A stretch of 64,000 nucleotides of DNA, from positions 18,486,906 to 18,550,905 of the forward strand of contig CP154957.1 in NCBI GenBank assembly GCA_039621445.1. The letters are read 5' to 3'. Each line of letters starts with the position of its first letter. Position 1 is the stretch's first letter. This document shows positions 30,311 to 41,442 of the stretch, piece after piece. A model generated the notes under the pieces. The model searched no databases and was not told where the DNA came from. It saw nothing but the letters and a program-made list of their open reading frames with translations. The DNA is from Euglena gracilis. Its lineage: Eukaryota; Euglenida; Euglenophyceae; Euglenales. The position numbers and the translations under genes were made by a program.

Positions 30311-30411
30311 TGGTAGCAGATACGGTACGATATGGTACGATCCTACACATACTTCACAGAAAGAAAGGCTACCAGGTATTACACTTGGTAGCAGATTGGT
30401 TCGATCCTACG
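30311..30411 (+). other. Primer-binding site of element B, present twice
   Basis: ACACTTGGTAGCAGAT occurs at 30,306 and again at 30,382, each followed by a GGT(A/T)CGATCCTAC-like tail. The second copy, TGGTAGCAGATTGGTTCGAT, resembles the complement of an initiator tRNA-Met 3' end including T-arm bases. The first directly follows the LTR and is the functional one by position. Confidence 0.7.
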
Positions 30412-30598
30412 CTGACTGGCAGCGGAGAGCCCCTGCACCGTTGCTACACGGTCGCAGCGTCAGCTCCCCGCTTCTAGTCAACGATTAAGCAGACGAGCAG
30501 GCTCCGGAAGGCTCTGTACGGTAATACCCGTTACAGCCCATCTGGTGCCAGCACAACTAGTTTTTTTGTAGGTTTTTGTTCTTTATGCCATCAGAAAG

Positions 30599-32830
30599 AT
30601 GCAAAGCACAGGCCCCAACCATCAATTCAATTATGCCTTATTACAGGCATCATTGCAAGACATTGATCAAGAAACAGGGGATTGGAAGATTTTATGTGAA
30701 AGTGCTTCCAGTTCCCACGCCGATGAGGCACATTTGGCTCAATTGTCAAGATTGCAACATTTGTCATCATTGACAGTGGTCGGCGATGAGCCCTCCACAT
30801 CATTGGCTTCAGAGGCTAACGCGGCCTCTTCCGCACTCACCTTGCCACAACGGGGGTATTCGCCTGGGTCTGCGGCAACGGTGCAGCTGCGCACACCGGA
30901 GAGACCCATGTTAATTCCGCCACCGGGCTTCTCTGGTGGTGGTGGGCTAGAAACCCCGTGTTTTTTTCAACCACCACCAGTTCTTTCACCAGCAAGCCCC
31001 TACAGAGCTTTGCCACCGCCACGGATCTTGGGTGCTATCACGCACTACCTTGGCAGACGGAGACTCGCTTAGTGGTACCGGAATTCTCTGGTACATCCCA
31101 ACCCATGGATGGCTATGGGAAAGGCACTGGGGATCCCCTCACTGCTGAGGATGTGCAGGATATAGTTGCTCAGATTCCAGAGGATCTCCCCCTTGTGAGG
31201 CGGTTCAACTATGTGCAACAACGCGTTGCCGATTGTGCAACCGCACTGAACAAAGTGCTTCAGTTTGATGAAGACAACCAGAAACATGTCTTCACCAAGC
31301 TGCAATACTGCTGCAATTACTTGCAGGAAGTTGGCAAATACTGTCAGCGGAATTATGAAAATTGCGGGTATTGACCATGCAAACATTCGGGAATCCTTTG
31401 GCAAAATGTGCCACAACTCCCGCAAAACGGAATGACTCCAAGTTTCTGCACTTGCATGATTCACTACAGTAGTTATCGGGACAAATGGAGTCCTATTCAT
31501 CCGCGTTGTTGCATTTGCAACAACAGTGGCACGCACGAGATTTCTCGTCTGCAACATCCAGTACTGGTGGATTTGTGTCTATGGACCATTTCACCACCCT
31601 ATCCGCAACTTTCCATGAATCACAACACCGCATTATGCAGTTGTGTGATGAAACGGAAAAGTTTCGGCAATTCCAGTCACATTCCAACGAGAATTTTGCT
31701 CCACACACGTATGTGCGGCATTTGGAGGAGCGACTTTCCCGTTTGGAGCAGAAAACCTGCTATTGTGACGCGAATCGGGTTGGATTATCCAATCTGAGCG
31801 CGAAAGTCGCGGAAGTGGCACAACGGCAGTATTCCCTGCAGTTGCAGTTGCAATCCGACATTGGCGGGATTAACTCGGCAATTGCGGGTTTGCAACAAAG
31901 CTCTTCCGCACTTTCCCACCGAATTCTGGACATCAGCGGTATTCAAAAGGCTATTGGGGAACTCCAAACCCGACATGCATCGGTTTCTGCTAAAGTAACG
32001 GAAATGCAGTCTTTGCCTGCAGGTTCCAGTTTCCGGATAACCGAGAACCCTTATTTCAAAGCATTTTATGACAAAATGCTCACTGATAATCAGGAAACCT
32101 TGCAATATTTCTGTAACAGCCTGTTACGGCTTGAGGAATCGGAATGCCCCATCCACGCAAGGTGAGATTACCAGGTTGGATGAGCGAATTTCCGCGTTTA
32201 TGGATAAGCCACATCCCGGAAATTTTCCCGTGGGTACCACAACCGCGTTGTCGGATAACCCAGCACCGGTTGCACCCACCACCACACCAACCAAGGTGAC
32301 AACACCGTTGGAGAATCTCTCGAATGCGGTAAAAGCATTAACGGGACAACTCCAATTATTGGACGAGTCTCACGGGAAACCTGTCCAAGATGTCACCGGA
32401 ATTTCCGAAAGGATTCCGCATTTGGATGATTTTTCCCGTTACCGCAAGCGTATTCGCGCTTTGGAGAATGAGGTTGACCGTATTTGCGGACGACTCCAAC
32501 TTGTTGAGCTTTTGGACCAAAGTGCGCATGACTTGTCTGTTGGTTTGGATGATGTGTTCAACCAACAGCGGGATTTACACCGCAATTCGGCAGTATGCAT
32601 TGCCGAAGATGCGCCAAATGTTCCAGAGTCGTGTTTCCATAACACGACTCTAGGTGCGCATGTCCCACCCCAACCCGTGTCCCAAGTGTCACAATCCGCG
32701 ATTCCGCGATTGTGCCACCATTGGCCTTGCCCATAACCCAAACCCAGTTTTCGGATTAGTCTCCTATTACGGGAACCGGATTTTCAGAAAACACTGCGAT
32801 TCCGCCACGTCTCCACAAAGAAATCCAACA
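30599..32830 (+). pseudogene. Gag N-terminal and coiled-coil part, element B
   Basis: ATG at 30,599 (MQSTGPNHQFNYALLQ) matches the A Gag start. Next come GGGLETPCFFQPPP (A: DGLETPFFFQPPP), after a frame change LPWQTETRLVVP and NKVLQFDEDNQKH, then the coiled coil in the frames 31,485-32,165 and 32,068-32,736 with HLEERLSRLEQKTC and YRKRIRALENEVDRI. B lacks most of the palindromic tandem repeats present in A. At least four frame breaks are present. Confidence 0.8.
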
Positions 32831-33039
32831 TTACATGCTTGTGCGTGGAATGAGCCAAACCCGTACACCGGGAGTGGGTCACATGTTGAATGCGCGACAT
32901 ACCCCCACACCGGAGATTCCCCGTATTACGGGTGACCAAAAGGGTTTGCGACCGGATTTCTGGTACCAGGATTCACCTTCAACAGAAATTTCGCGATTCC
33001 GACTCGAATCTGGAAAGGATACGCTTGGTGCTCGAGCGT

Positions 33040-34534
33040 ACCCAGGCCCAAAACCGCGGAATACCACAGAGGGTCAATGGGTTTCTCAGAAAGAGTTCAA
33101 GGGCACCATCGCAATCTAGCATAAGGAGAAACCCCAATGGGACGGTGGTCCAACCACATGGAGACAGTTTTTCCGGGTCTGGGAGTATTACTGGGCATTG
33201 AAAGGACCAACCCAGGACACAAAACCGGAGGTGATCAAGATGGAATTCATTGATTGCCTCCCCAGGGATGAGAAGGAGCGCGCGCGACACCTCGTGATTC
33301 GCTACCACGTTTCTTTTGATGACCTGGTGGAGCAACACGCTTCCACCAGTTCAAGTTTGGTCGATAGGATTACCCTAGAGACCAAGTGGCGGCAATGCGC
33401 CCCACCCGATCGCAAGTGGAAGGCCATTGACCTTTGGTATGCCAAATGGTTAGCACTTGCCGCTGAAGTGGATGAACTGAGTGAAAAGCAAATGCGCGAA
33501 CAGTTTGACGCTGTTCTCATGCATTTCACGCCTAGCCTCATCAAGGATATCCACCGTGAGGAGTTGGCGGGTCATGCAATGACTCTTCACCAACGCCTGA
33601 ATTACGTTTCCAAGCAGTTGAAGCTATCACAGCTTCTTGGTCAGATTCAATCTGCGTATAAAGCACACCCAACCGCTGGATTACCGGCTGGTTCGGTGAA
33701 CACATTGCAAAAATCACTGGTTTCACCCACTTCACCAAACACGGGATCGAAAACGCGATACCCGCGTTCTTCGGACCAAGCCACGGATAAAGCGTGCTTC
33801 TTGTGCAACATATCGGGACATATGTCTCGTGAATGTCCTAATCCTGAAGCATGAAAGCGTATTCAGAGTCCGTGAGGCTCGACCTCATCACGGGGTTCGG
33901 GTTCCTCCGCATTTTCACACCAATCGGGCAATTCACGGTCATCGGGTCCCCGTTACGGAGGTATTAGCCCCCGGTTCCCGTTCCGCGATGATCGGGAATA
34001 CGGTACCCCTCGGGGTAGGTCACCCGGTGCCCCTGCCAAGAAGCAGGACTCCTATCGCGAGATATCGCGATTGCGTTCGCGAAGCGGATCATCCCCTTCG
34101 CAATCCTAATCGGCAGAACCCCGATACAGCGGTCATGGTCGACGGGATGCCCGCTCACCACGACGGTTTGACGGGAAACCGGGAAACCGATCCCCCGTTA
34201 TCCAGAACCGCGACACAAATCTCGGTGTTCGCTTTGTGGATCGAGTGATCACCACTCATCCAAGTTTCCGCGTTCTCGTTCTCCCCGCCCTGGCCAACGT
34301 CATCGCGGTATGAATCGCGGTGACAAGTGTCAATCCTCCAACCGCCATAAAGGCGGTTTCAAGATATCTTGTTTGGAGGACGACACCCCGGCTTCGGGCA
34401 GTGAGGGGGATGAGACCACGGATACCGATTTCGACGACGCCCGGATGGCGGTGCGCACGTTGAAATCCGTTTATACCTCGAAAAGGCCCATAGCCGGCTA
34501 TTCGGCCGGTTCGGACCTGAGTAGGGTGGAGTAG
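33040..34534 (+). pseudogene. Gag capsid and nucleocapsid, element B
   Basis: The capsid reads MEFIDCLPRDEKERARHL, KWRQCAPPDRKWKAID, EVDELSEKQMREQFDAV, KDIHREELAGH and LLGQIQSAYKAHP, close to A. A zinc knuckle CFLCNISGHMSREC is at about 33,800-33,842. The Arg/Ser-rich tail runs in shifted frames to 34,300, and the acidic end (SCLEDDTPASGSEGDE, RMAVRTLKSVY) stops at TAG 34,532-34,534. Here SER AGT stands where A has the TGA at 3,504. Confidence 0.85.
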
Positions 34535-34570
34535 AGGAGCCCGAGGTCCGAGGGCACGGACCTCTGGGCT
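34532..34570 (+). promoter_or_regulatory. Gag-Pol stop codon (TAG) with downstream hairpin, element B
   Basis: TAG at 34,532-34,534, spacer AGG, then AGCCC + GAGGTCC paired with GGACCTC + GGGCT (12 bp, one bulged T), loop GAGGGCAC, 34,538-34,570. The Pol frame is open immediately after the TAG, in phase with Gag. Element A has the same stop, spacing and stem. Confidence 0.7.
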
Positions 34571-36211
34571 GATGAACAGATGGAGGTAGGACCTGATCAA
34601 CCCTGCCCCCCCTGCCCATCTGCCTTTCTTGTCCGTAGCCGGAAAATTTTCGGGTCCCCCACCCCCCACTCCAACTTTCCGCTCGGAATGTTGTGCAATG
34701 TAGGAAAGGGTTCATGGGAAAGCTGGCAAGAAAACGTATTTTCGCCAGACCCTTCACTTTGCCTACCCCCCATGGAACTTTTGGTCCAAGCGGAAATCAA
34801 AAGTCAAAATTCTCATTGACACTGGTTGTCGCATCACACTACTTTTTCGGTTCGGGTTGATACCAACCCTCCTCTTGGTGAAAGCCAAGAAGCCGATCAA
34901 AATTACGACGGCTGGCAACACTCCCATGTGCGGTGGTAACTTGGGATGCTTTTTTTGACATAGTCCTACCCCTCATCCCCAAGCACCACTCACACCCCCC
35001 CCAACCGCAAAATTTTCCGGATACCTGCGGATATGAATCCGGAATACATGGTTCTGACGTAGATCTGGTATACCCCTTTTTACCTCAGCACCGGCTGGTA
35101 GTGGATTGCCACTCCCACGGTTTGCGCACATCACCATTCTCTTCATTGCTCCCCACACCCTCATCACCTGTGGCTTTAACGGCGACAGCCACCAATTTTT
35201 CCACAACGTTTTCGAAAACGTTTAACCCGTTACCAACCACACCTAGCAACGTTTTCCACACAGGGTGTACCGAGAAAGTTCACCCCCTGCCCATAGACAC
35301 ACCAACTTCCGTTCCCCATGAGGCGGGGCAAGCCAGTAGCGGTACCCCCCTCGTTTCACTGTGTTACGAGACGAAAGCCCAAAGGCCTGAAGTAATTACG
35401 GTGTCGAGTAGTCGCCCAGCTGCACCAATACCCCGTTTTCCACCAGATGTATCGCTTTCAGATACACCTGTACGCCCCCCAGCAGCTACAAAAGCACATT
35501 CCAACTTTTACACACACTCACACCAGACCAACATGCGCGACCAGGACCACTACTCCGACACTTCCTTGCAATGTGTGCACTGCAGGAGAATTTCCGCTCA
35601 GCCAGATTTCGATTGTGGATGTTTAGTCCAAACACCAAACACTAATCCCGATTTCGCGTACCCATACACATGGTTGCGGTTCGCAATTCGCGAGCGTACA
35701 TCAGGTGCTCCAACAACGAGGTATTGCCTTGTTGTTTGGGACCGCGAAATCGGTGTCACACACCTCACCCACCTCCATCTGGCATGATGTGGACTGGGTA
35801 TGCACCCAACCAACCCATCAACCCTTGGGAATGCCCCTTGGGAGTGTGGATGACACACCCTTAGCCATTGATTGCGGATCCCTGAATTGTGTTATTGCTC
35901 TTCAACCCGCGAACCAGGTCGACACATACGGGATGCGCGTATGGAACGCATTCAATTTTGGTCAATACCTTATTTTGGAGGAATGGTTCTCCGAAAGCGC
36001 GGCTTTGGCTGATTCCTTCAATTTTCCGTTGGAAATTGATCCGTTTTCGTCAAAAATTCATGCGCGCTTGTCGCGATATTGGTCGCGACACACCAACGCA
36101 TTTCCTAAATTTAGGGGTGATATGGTGCTATGGATGCACCTTCCCCCAAAACTTATCCTGGACGTGGTGAAAAAAATCCTCCGCGGTGAAGCGCGAGGAG
36201 CTCTCCTCATA
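34535..36211 (+). pseudogene. Protease and methyltransferase-like domain, element B (first half)
   Basis: After the TAG the frame reads DLWADEQMEVGPDQP and PPMELLVQAEIKSQ (A: PPMELLVQAEIRTQ). The retropepsin triplet is in KILIDTGCRITLLF near 34,810, after a small deletion. The zinc-like CVHCRRISAQPDFDCGC is at about 35,575. The methyltransferase-like domain begins at about 35,930 (VWNAFNFGQYLILEEWF, EIDPFSSKIHARLS) and has VLWMHLPPKLILD in place of NPPF, so catalysis is unlikely. It is cut at LLI by the MITE at 36,212. Confidence 0.85.
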
Positions 36212-36494
36212 AACCCCCCCCCTAATAAGTGCACGGGTGCGCGCATTTTAATGACATAGTTTCGGACCCCAAGGGGTGCGCACTTATTAGGGCAGTGCGC
36301 ACTTTTTTAGGGGAAAGCCAAAAATACTGACGTTACCCCCACTCTTTTTCAAATTTCTCCCCAATTTTGTGATTTCAAGCTATGAGTCAACTGATTATGT
36401 GTCAAATGTGTCAAATTTGGGGATGGACGATAGAAATATTTGGTCCGAGAAGGATAGTTCTGAGAAATGTGTGTGCTTTGCGACCTGAGATATG
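36212..36494. mobile_element. MITE copy 2, left part
   Basis: Begins AACCCCCCCCCTAATAAGTG after TA at 36,210-36,211. It runs as the reverse complement of MITE copy 1 up to GACCTGAGATATG, where element E is inserted. The other part is 49,067-49,193. Together they make about 406 bp. Confidence 0.85.
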
Positions 36495-37150
36495 TGTTCA
36501 CACCCGGCGCCCCCCCTGCGAGCGTCGGACCCGAGACCCCAGCCCCCCGGCCGGCTGCCTCGTCCCCAACACCCACCCCTGGGGCTGCCGTTCCCTGGCC
36601 CGGGGCCAGTGTTTTTCCGGGTGGTGGAGGGCTCAGGCCACCCCCCGTTTCGCCCACAGGTATACCCCCCGACCAGAGGGGTGTGCGTAGGATCGAATTC
36701 ACTTTTTCCCAACAATCTTGAACAAAGTCAAAATTCCGTTCATTTAAAAATGTACTCCCAAATTTCAGTCCCCACGAAGCCATTTCACCCACCCTTTCTT
36801 CAAGTATGCAAAAACGCTGGAAATGGTCAGGGTGGGTGTTTTGGTGCAATGGATGGTGGTAAAAGGCAACAGAAACACGCACACACCGTGAAAGTGGGAA
36901 GAAGGACCTGAAATTGACAATTCTTCCAAACAATGCACCTTGTCTTGAATTCAATTCTCCAATTCAATCTTTGATTGTTAGCCAAATGGAAAAAAACCCA
37001 CAAAGGTCTGCGGAAGCAAATTGTGTTAAATTAGAACCTCAAATTAGGCTTTTCCTATTGAATGCGCGTTCTGCGCGGAATGAAAATTCCGTGTTTTCAA
37101 AAGCTTCCGCCTTACCATTTTTGACTGTCGGACGCCCCCGACAGTCGACA
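36495..37150 (-). repeat. 3' LTR of element E
   Basis: TGTTCACACCCGG ... CAGTCGACA on the plus strand. The outer minus-strand start is an inverted repeat GACTGTCGG / CCGACAGTC. It also contains a copy of the Gag N-terminus (minus 36,954 downward). Confidence 0.95.
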
Positions 37151-37161
37151 CCCCCTCCCTT
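37151..37161 (-). other. Polypurine tract of element E
   Basis: Minus AAGGGAGGGGG directly before TGTCGACTG. Identical to F2. The adjacent TTGCGAC block is shared as well. Confidence 0.9.
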
Positions 37162-38337
37162 GCGACATTAGTCGGACCCTCAAAAAAGAAAAAATGAAAA
37201 TTGAACAAAAAAATGAAGAAATCCAAAAATCAGAACGAAACCCGAAAGAAAATGAGAATCCTTCACTAATGTTTTGAGAAAGGGAATGAAAGGGAATGCC
37301 TATGCCCCTCGCTTGTGTAACCTTGCCACAAAAACAAGGTACACGGCACCACTTAGCGGCTCCACAGAAACGTGCGAAAACGTCCCCCCCAAAAAAAAAT
37401 CCAAAAAGTACATGCGCCCCCCCCACAGGTTGGGGGCATAAAAAAGCTGCCAAGAGAAAAAATTGCCACGAACTCTGTGAAATTCATTCAAAATTAAACG
37501 AAAATTTGGCTAGCGCCCCCCCCATCGAAAACCCATCGTGGGGAGAGTTCTGACTTTTTGCGCACGGAGGGATAATTTTGGAGGGAAAATTTGCCCCCCC
37601 CCCCAACGTTCGGCTTGACCGCTTTGGGGAGAGTTCGGACAGCCCCCCCCCCCCGGTGCTTGTGTCTTCCTTTCTCATGGCATACTAAAAAAAAAAAAAC
37701 TCGGGTTCTTGGATTGGAAGGGATTCTCTTGCACAACTCACTCCTCGCGGACATCTGAAGTGTTCTCAAACCCTTCATGAATAAAATCCGGTGAAATTCC
37801 AAAAAAAAATAACAATTCACAGGGTCGTCGTGTGGTGTATCATACATCAACTGAAAAATCAGGCGGTCTCCATAACACCATCCTTTGGACATGGGAGTGG
37901 GAATGGGCGCCCCCCCCCCCCAACCGCAACACGCTTGGAGGGAGCTCACCCAAAAATCAGAGAAAATTCAGCCCCCCCCCCCCGCATCTACGGAGAAGGT
38001 GAGGCTTCTTCCCCTTTGCGACATTCACCAATGACTCGGAATCCACACAAATCATCAAAACTCCAAACACTTTGGGCCGCTCTCCTACAGGGGCTATGGC
38101 TCAACATTGAAAAAAATACAAATCCTTCGGTCCTCCTTTCCATTCACGGTATGGGAAGGTGTGGTGAGGTTGGGGTGAGGAATATAGGCAGCGGGGCTCG
38201 GGGCTCGGGTAGCGGGTGTTGGGGCCGTTATAAAGAGGAAAGCCCCAACGGGGCTGGGCTATGGACAAGTTGGTAGTGGTGTATTCGGTTGGTTGGGTAA
38301 AAAGGCTTCATCTCCTCGTCTCATCTCCTCGTCTCTT

Positions 38338-38419
38338 CTCCTCGTCTCCTCGCTCCTTGCCTCGTCTCCTCGCTCCTTGCCTCGTCTCCTCGCTCCTTGC
38401 CTCGTCTCCTCGCTCCTTG
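38338..38419. repeat. 20-bp tandem repeat
   Basis: CTCGTCTCCTCGCTCCTTGC about four times, preceded by degenerate CTCCTCGTCT units from 38,310. Confidence 0.9.
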
Positions 38420-38530
38420 CTGTGGTGTGCGCTCGCACTTTTCCCTTGGGGCTCCCTTGGGCGTGCTTGGAGCCTCCAAGTCCTCAAAACCTGTGAGAGC
38501 AAAGCGAAAGAGAAGAGCAAGCACGAAATA

Positions 38531-38566
38531 CATGGAGAGAGGGAGAGAGAGAGAGAGAGAGAGAGA
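38531..38566. repeat. (GA)n microsatellite
   Basis: GAGAGAGGGAGAGAGAGAGA type run. Confidence 0.95.
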
Positions 38567-38766
38567 TCATTCATCATATGCTCGAGAAAACAAAACATAT
38601 GTGAATCGTGGATTCAAAAACAAAACACGTGATGCACAAGCAATGGGTATGTAGCACACAAATAACTCGCCGAAACAGCACTTGGCCCGATTCAAAACAA
38701 GAGCCTCAAACATTTGGGCTCCCCCATCCAAAAAAAGGAAAATGAACCGAGCCTTCAACTTTCGGC

Positions 38767-41442
38767 TCACTGGGGTTTCAAAGATTTTTTCAATTCCGAC
38801 ATCAAATCGACCCCTAGATTTTTCTTCGAGCAATACCTTACCAACTCCTCACTAAACCGGTGTATAAAATTCCCCACCGGCTCCCAAGTTTCCTCCCCAT
38901 CATTATATCCAACCCATTTTGTGAGGAACTCCCAGGTTCCCCCCCTCTTGCGATGATTCAGAATTTTTTCTACCTCCCACTCATCAGGCATTGCTTCTTC
39001 CTCTTTTTCGGTTCTTTTGAAAAAGAACAAAGGAACCCCCTCACCAAAAACTTCAGGCTCTTTGTACTCCTTAAGGAAACTACGGTGAGTCTTAATTTCC
39101 ATCCCGGGCTTAATTTCAATAAGGTAACTCCTCTCCCCCTCCCGGGCTTTGATAATCCCAGGTCCAATCCATCTGGAATCCAATTTTTCCCCGGATCCTT
39201 CGGGTCTCCTATACCACACTTGGGTTCCTAATTTTAAGGGCACCAACTCCCTCCTCCCTTGGTTGACCCAACTCGCTTGAACCCAATGTGTGTGGTTGAG
39301 CACCTTTGCAACTTTCTCATCCATCTCCCTAAAAAAAAAAAAAAAACTTTGAGCGTCCTCACACTCCTTTGTTGGTTCATAGGGTATCCCCCCAATGGGT
39401 CTATCCCTTCCGAACAAAATTTCGTAAGGACTAAAACCACTCTCCCCCTTGGTGTCATGAATACGATCCAAAACTTGGGGAAGAGCTTCCACCCAATTCT
39501 TTTTTTCCTCCACAAACAATTTTCGGAGGACTTCCATAATTTGTTGACCGGCTCTTTCCACCCTCCCATTCGCTTGGTGGTGGTAAGCTTGGGAAAATGC
39601 TTGTCTAATCCCCATGAGTGAACACATGGTTTGCCACCATGTGTTGACAAAATGGCTCCCTTGGTCACTTGAAATTATTGAAGGTACTCCAAAGGGTTTC
39701 CATTGGGACTTAAGCATTTCCTTGGCCAACTTTGCACCCGTTAATCCCTTATCAAAACATGGTATGGCTACAATCCAACCGGAATGTCGGTCCACACAAA
39801 CAGCCATTGTGTTGTACTCCCCCCCCTCGTACAACACCTTTGGCATTTTGAAAAGGTCAATTGCCACACTTACCATGGGTGCGGGTGGTATGGGTGTTGA
39901 ATCAATGGGTCCTTTCAATGTCTCCCCCCTCGAGCTTGCTTGACACGTTGTGCAATTTTTGCTACAACTGTCGGTGAAAACTTTTGCCTTCTTTTCATCA
40001 GCCCATGCATACCTCAAATTGACGTGTCTCCACACCTTTTCCGGACCTACATGTCCAAGGAATTTGTGGTTTTCAAGGATGATCATTTCTTGAAAACCCA
40101 GTGGAACACACAACTTCTCTTCCCGAAACATTTGGTTTTTGTGGACTTTCACCCCCTTTGGCCACTCACCATTTTCTTGAGTTGCTTGCCAAATTTCTTT
40201 CCAAATGGGGAATTTGGTATATGCAACCACCCAATCTCTCTCCCAAACTGATTTTGTTAGCTTAGGGGTTGCACTTGGAGTTGGTGGGGCCCCACCCCCT
40301 CCAGTTCCCCCCCTCGGTAACTCATTAGTCGGAAGTTTTGGGTTGGTCACCAAATTTTCCGCAGGGTCCACTCCATCCCAAAAGGTAACTCTCCTCTTAC
40401 CCTTTTTCGAACCAAATTCCCTAGGCCCTTGTGAGTGAGCGTCTTCGGTGGTGTTTGTTCTTCCCGGACTTTCTACACTCTCGGTACCCCTCCCTGATGC
40501 ATCATCCACAAAATTGGGTGCCACCTCTTTTCCACTGCGGGTTACCACCCTCCTTATCCACATGTTACGAGCGTTAGGCTGATTTTTGACTTTGACCAAC
40601 AAACAATTTTTCTCATCTTCCCTCTCCTCTCTTATTAGCTCTTCCATTTCCCTTTTATCCTCGGCCGAACCATGTTTACTAATGTCCCTTAGAGCTTGCG
40701 AAGCGGGGTACGCCCACCGACTTAAAATGTCGGCAATGGTGTTTTCCTTTCCCGGAATGTACCCCACTGTCAAATCGTATTTTGAGAAAATTTGGTGCCA
40801 TCGTGCCCTCCTCCCCACCGGTCCACTTGGAGTGTCGAGCACTTCTTTTGCCCATGCCTCCAAACTTTGGTGATCGGTCAACACCAAAATGGGTTGGAGA
40901 CCAATCCAACTTTCCCATTTTTGGAGTGCCAAAATTATGGCATATGTCTCCAATTCCCGGGGGGTCCATTTTCTTTGCCCCTCGGTGAGTTTTCGGGACA
41001 TAAAAGCAACAGGCACCGTTTTTTTGTCCAAAATGTCTTGGGGTGTGGGCGTACCGTTTCCTTCTTTAAGTTGTTCCAAAGTTGCTCCTACGGCATACCC
41101 ACTTGCATCTACTCTCAAAGCAAAGGGTTTATCGGGGTCCACTCTTTGAAGAATCAAACCGGAACACAACCGTTTCTTTAACTCCTCAAATGCCTTGTGT
41201 TCAACCTCCCCGAATTCAACCCATTTTTTGCTCCCTTTCTTGCCTTCCTCCCTAGACACCTTTAACTTATCTTGCAAAGGTGCCGCAACTTGGGCATACA
41301 TGTGTATGTAGGTGTTGTAATAATTTGTGAAGCCGAGGAAAGCCCTTAAGGCCGTTATGGTTGTTGGAACCTCCCATTTTTCAATGGCACGTAATTTGCC
41401 GGGGGCCGGCCGACGCACGCCATGCCCCAAAAATCTGGCCAC
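38767..41442 (-). CDS. Pol of element E: RT end, RNase H, integrase, chromodomain
   Basis: 891 residues. RT connection GHGVRRPAPGKLRAIEKW and TALRAFLGFTNYY; RNase H with FALRVDASGYAVGATLEQ, PRELETYAIILALQKW and LVLTDHQSLEAW (about 110-230); linker with RWAYPASQALRDISKHGS; integrase HHCC (HKFLGHVGPEKVW ... NCTTCQ, about 495-535); core with SVAIDLFKM, IISSDQGSHF and YHHQANGRVERAGQ (Asp, Asp, Glu all present, 560-670); SPYEILFGRDRP; chromodomain DEWEVEKILNHRKRGG then FLTKWVGYNDGEETWEP near residues 805-865. All catalytic residues I look for are intact. The frame differs by one from the preceding ORF, so RT is split at about 41,430. Role: cDNA synthesis, RNA removal and integration, with the chromodomain guiding target choice. 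Confidence 0.92.
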   Translation of the reverse strand: MARFLGHGVRRPAPGKLRAIEKWEVPTTITALRAFLGFTNYYNTYIHMYAQVAAPLQDKLKVSREEGKKGSKKWVEFGEVEHKAFEELKKRLCSGLILQRVDPDKPFALRVDASGYAVGATLEQLKEGNGTPTPQDILDKKTVPVAFMSRKLTEGQRKWTPRELETYAIILALQKWESWIGLQPILVLTDHQSLEAWAKEVLDTPSGPVGRRARWHQIFSKYDLTVGYIPGKENTIADILSRWAYPASQALRDISKHGSAEDKREMEELIREEREDEKNCLLVKVKNQPNARNMWIRRVVTRSGKEVAPNFVDDASGRGTESVESPGRTNTTEDAHSQGPREFGSKKGKRRVTFWDGVDPAENLVTNPKLPTNELPRGGTGGGGAPPTPSATPKLTKSVWERDWVVAYTKFPIWKEIWQATQENGEWPKGVKVHKNQMFREEKLCVPLGFQEMIILENHKFLGHVGPEKVWRHVNLRYAWADEKKAKVFTDSCSKNCTTCQASSRGETLKGPIDSTPIPPAPMVSVAIDLFKMPKVLYEGGEYNTMAVCVDRHSGWIVAIPCFDKGLTGAKLAKEMLKSQWKPFGVPSIISSDQGSHFVNTWWQTMCSLMGIRQAFSQAYHHQANGRVERAGQQIMEVLRKLFVEEKKNWVEALPQVLDRIHDTKGESGFSPYEILFGRDRPIGGIPYEPTKECEDAQSFFFFFREMDEKVAKVLNHTHWVQASWVNQGRRELVPLKLGTQVWYRRPEGSGEKLDSRWIGPGIIKAREGERSYLIEIKPGMEIKTHRSFLKEYKEPEVFGEGVPLFFFKRTEKEEEAMPDEWEVEKILNHRKRGGTWEFLTKWVGYNDGEETWEPVGNFIHRFSEELVRYCSKKNLGVDLMSELKKSLKPQ

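Larger units (their letters stand above)
37162..38766 (-). other. 3' non-coding region of element E
   Basis: 1.6 kb with no supported frame. C runs of 8-14 (plus strand) lie near 37,413, 37,515, 37,595, 37,641, 37,908 and 37,972. A 20-bp tandem repeat and a GA microsatellite are described separately. Confidence 0.65.

Noticed and set aside
30380-30415. Possible tRNA gene because of TGGTAGCAGATTGGTTCGAT
   Set aside because: Only a 3'-end complement is present, directly after an LTR copy; it is a primer-binding site, without the rest of a cloverleaf.
36349-36954. 201-residue minus-strand ORF
   Set aside because: It is the LTR-encoded Gag N-terminus repeated in the 3' LTR of E, not a separate gene.
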